This document shows, piece after piece, positions 6,295 to 7,859 of a stretch of 7,859 bases of DNA. The notes beneath the pieces were generated by a model, which saw only the letters and a list, made by a program, of their open reading frames with translations, did not search any database and was not told the DNA's origin. This DNA is from Chloroflexota bacterium. Its GTDB lineage: Bacteria > Chloroflexota > Dehalococcoidia > GIF9 > AB-539-J10. Every line of letters begins with the position of its first letter. Positions within the stretch are counted from its first letter, which is position 1. Made by a program: the position numbers and the translations under genes. The DNA lies in NCBI GenBank assembly GCA_020346965.1, contig CP070793.1, positions 1,046,356-1,054,214 of the forward strand, given 5' to 3'.

Positions 6295-6310
6295 AAAGGG
6301 TGAACCCTTT
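6295..6310. repeat. Short perfect inverted repeat (hairpin) in the spacer upstream of the DUF3795 gene
   Basis: AAAGGG and CCCTTT flank a four-base loop TGAA. No T-run follows on either strand, so it is not a typical intrinsic terminator. It sits in the gap between the membrane protein gene and the DUF3795 gene, where I see no other feature. It could be an operator or a transcript-stabilising hairpin, or chance. Confidence 0.35.
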
Positions 6311-6408
6311 ATGCCATGTTGTCCGAACTACGTAAAGGTCGTAGCGAAGCGGAGAGTGCAAGATCCTATCCATTCCTGAACCTTAGGTTACCAAACGTTG
6401 CTAGGATA

Positions 6409-6921
6409 TCAGAAAATTGGTAGCCATTTTCGTATATCATTGTGCCGTTCCATCCCTTCTCTACAAAAGTCACCACGGGTGCAACCTTCTAATCCAATCA
6501 TATAGAACCCTTCATCAAAATAGCTTTTCGGGAAGAGTATTTGCAGAGCATCCTCATTCACTACTCTACCGAAGAAATTATACTGCTCCACACTTCCATT
6601 AAAATATGTACATCTATGAATGAAGCCTTCTTTGTGCTCATGTTTTAGATCGTTAGCCACCACACTTATATCATATGTAAATGTGTTTCTAATTTTGCCT
6701 GCTACTTTCATTTCCAGAAGTACGTAATCATCATAATCTGAAGATTTCACCCATAGAATGTCTATATCTTTATCCGATACGTCTCCCTCTTCATCAACAT
6801 GATAATGATTAAAACGGTGCATCGGGGTGTTTGCCAACAGGAGTACTATAACGATTATTGCTACTATAGGGATGGCTATTGAGATCACCAATTTCTTTTT
6901 TTTGCTCAATTTTGGGGCCAT
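6409..6921 (-). CDS. Uncharacterised protein with one N-terminal membrane anchor
   Basis: I do not recognise this family. The product has 170 residues. A lysine-rich N-terminus (KLSKKKK) is followed by a hydrophobic segment at about residues 11-30 (LVISIAIPIVAIIVIVLLLA), so it is either a signal anchor or an uncleaved signal peptide, with the remaining 140 residues outside the membrane. There is no lipobox cysteine. The outer part is acidic at first (DEEGDVSDKDIDI), then rich in aromatic residues and beta-type patterns, and has three cysteines (104, 147, 153) that could form a disulfide. The ATG at 6921 has AAGGCGG about nine bases upstream, which supports it as a real gene. The sequence is visibly AT-richer than the neighbouring isocitrate dehydrogenase gene. 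It lies 134 bases downstream of that gene on the same strand. Confidence 0.65.
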   Translation of the reverse strand: MAPKLSKKKKLVISIAIPIVAIIVIVLLLANTPMHRFNHYHVDEEGDVSDKDIDILWVKSSDYDDYVLLEMKVAGKIRNTFTYDISVVANDLKHEHKEGFIHRCTYFNGSVEQYNFFGRVVNEDALQILFPKSYFDEGFYMIGLEGCTRGDFCREGMERHNDIRKWLPIF

Positions 6922-7055
6922 ATAACTATACCGCCTTGGCTCTTCCCCTTACGTGTAAAAGGCTAGGACATTTCGGACAACACCACCATACACGAATTGC
7001 GAGTTCCCTCTGGTCCGATTTAACCTTATGATAAGAGTGCTCCCCATCCCGCACT

Positions 7056-7859
7056 TCAACGCTTCAATTTCGCTATCACAGCGTCGGCGACCTGACTGGT
7101 GCCTACCGCCGTGGCGGGGTCGAGCTTCAAATCATAGGTGACATTCCTACCCTCGGCTATGACCTCGGCTATAGCGCTTTCCAATTTATCAGCACTACCC
7201 TTTTCTCCGAGATGACGCAGCATCATGACCCCGGAGAGCATAGTAGCCAGAGGATTGGCCTTGTTTTGTCCGGTGTATTTGGGAGCGCTACCGTGTGTCG
7301 GTTCAAAGATAGCTACTTCGTCCCCGATGTTGGCTCCCGGTGCTACGCCCATGCTGCCGACCAGCCCGGCACAGAGGTCCGAAATTATATCGCCGTACAA
7401 ATTGGGCAGCACCAGGACGTCAAATATGTGGGGGTTTCTGACCAGCTCCATGCAGGTCGCGTCCACCAGCATATCGCCGAATTCAACGTCGTTGTACTCT
7501 TTGGCAACTTCACGGGCAGTATCCAGGAAAAGTCCGTCCGAGAACTTGAGTATGTTAGCCTTGTGAACCGCAGTAACCTTCTTCCTGCCGTTCTGTCTCG
7601 CATACTCAAAAGCAAATTTGACAATTCGACGGCTGGCTGTTTGAGATATAACCTTCAGGCTTACAGCGGAATCTTTCCTTATCTCTTTCCCCGTGGCATC
7701 AAGCACTAAATCCAGCAATTGCCCGGTTTCCGAACCACCCCTGGCAAATTCGATACCAGCGTAGAGGTCTTCGGTATTCTCCCTGACCACTACTATATCT
7801 ATGTCTTTAAACGGTGTGTTTATACCCGGGTATACCTTGTAGGGGCGAAGACAGGTATA
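7056..7859 (-). CDS. icd: Isocitrate dehydrogenase, 5' end beyond the window
   Basis: The frame stays open to the right edge, so the GTG at 7790 is internal; 267 residues are visible and roughly 90 are missing. The enzyme oxidises isocitrate to 2-oxoglutarate and CO2. Visible motifs are VVVRENTEDLYAGIEF (substrate region), VTAVHKANILKFSDGLF with the catalytic-type lysine, VLVLPNLYGDIISDLCAGL with metal-binding aspartates, and FEPTHGSAPKYTGQNKANP. VHKANI and SDGLF separate it from isopropylmalate dehydrogenase, which normally reads VDKANV and SSRLW there. After THGSAP it has Lys-Tyr, equivalent to Escherichia coli Lys344-Tyr345, which favours NADP, but Ala at the 351 position and no Arg at 395 leave the cofactor open. 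No clear terminator follows. Confidence 0.9.
   Translation of the reverse strand, partial: YTCLRPYKVYPGINTPFKDIDIVVVRENTEDLYAGIEFARGGSETGQLLDLVLDATGKEIRKDSAVSLKVISQTASRRIVKFAFEYARQNGRKKVTAVHKANILKFSDGLFLDTAREVAKEYNDVEFGDMLVDATCMELVRNPHIFDVLVLPNLYGDIISDLCAGLVGSMGVAPGANIGDEVAIFEPTHGSAPKYTGQNKANPLATMLSGVMMLRHLGEKGSADKLESAIAEVIAEGRNVTYDLKLDPATAVGTSQVADAVIAKLKR

Noticed and set aside
6318..6981. Inverted copies of GTTGTCCGAA at 6318-6327 and 6972-6981 flanking the membrane protein gene, as ends of a mobile element
   Set aside because: Ten-base matches are expected many times by chance in a window this long, the match does not extend, and there is no transposase or target duplication.
7031..7055. 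A terminator after isocitrate dehydrogenase (AGTGC/GCACT, ten-base loop)
   Set aside because: The stem is only five pairs and no U-run follows on the minus strand.
7212..7709. A 165-residue plus-strand frame antisense to isocitrate dehydrogenase
   Set aside because: Its sequence is explained as the complement of a strongly conserved enzyme gene and has no recognisable family.

Overview
The window reads as bacterial chromosome, most likely from a Chloroflexota lineage near the Dehalococcoidia. The assignment rests on gene content (RimI, an HNH protein with two CxxC pairs, a PSP1/RicT protein beside HolB, LysA, a DUF3795 pair, a decarboxylating isocitrate dehydrogenase) and on the left-edge gene. 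That gene is the C-terminal third of Sep-tRNA:Cys-tRNA synthase (SepCysS), an enzyme first known from methanogenic archaea and, as I recall, reported in bacteria mainly from Chloroflexi and Parcubacteria. The phylum is an inference; no rRNA is present.

Layout. Positions 2-379 (+): 3' end of a SepCysS-like gene, meeting rimI (376-1029, -) head to head, with both stop codons inside one CTAG. Positions 1030-1342: divergent spacer with a good extended -10 promoter firing right into an HNH endonuclease-like gene (1343-1852, +). Positions 1926-5107 (-): a compact operon read lysA, holB, PSP1/ricT; lysA and holB are one base apart. The PSP1 gene ends in four closely spaced in-frame TAG codons. Positions 5177-6178 (-): an intact DUF3795 cysteine-rich gene followed in the same frame by a second DUF3795-like region broken by three stop codons. 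Positions 6409-6921 (-): a membrane-anchored protein I do not recognise. Positions 7056-7859 (-): 3' part of isocitrate dehydrogenase, running off the right edge.

Function. Most genes are housekeeping: tRNA-dependent cysteine formation, protein N-terminal acetylation, clamp loading, lysine synthesis and the citrate cycle branch. The less ordinary parts are the bacterial SepCysS, the decayed DUF3795 copy with same-frame TAG/TGA codons, the run of TAG stops after PSP1, and the unknown membrane protein. I saw no CRISPR array, transposase, tRNA, rRNA or riboswitch, and nothing that clearly amounts to a new defence or metabolic system.
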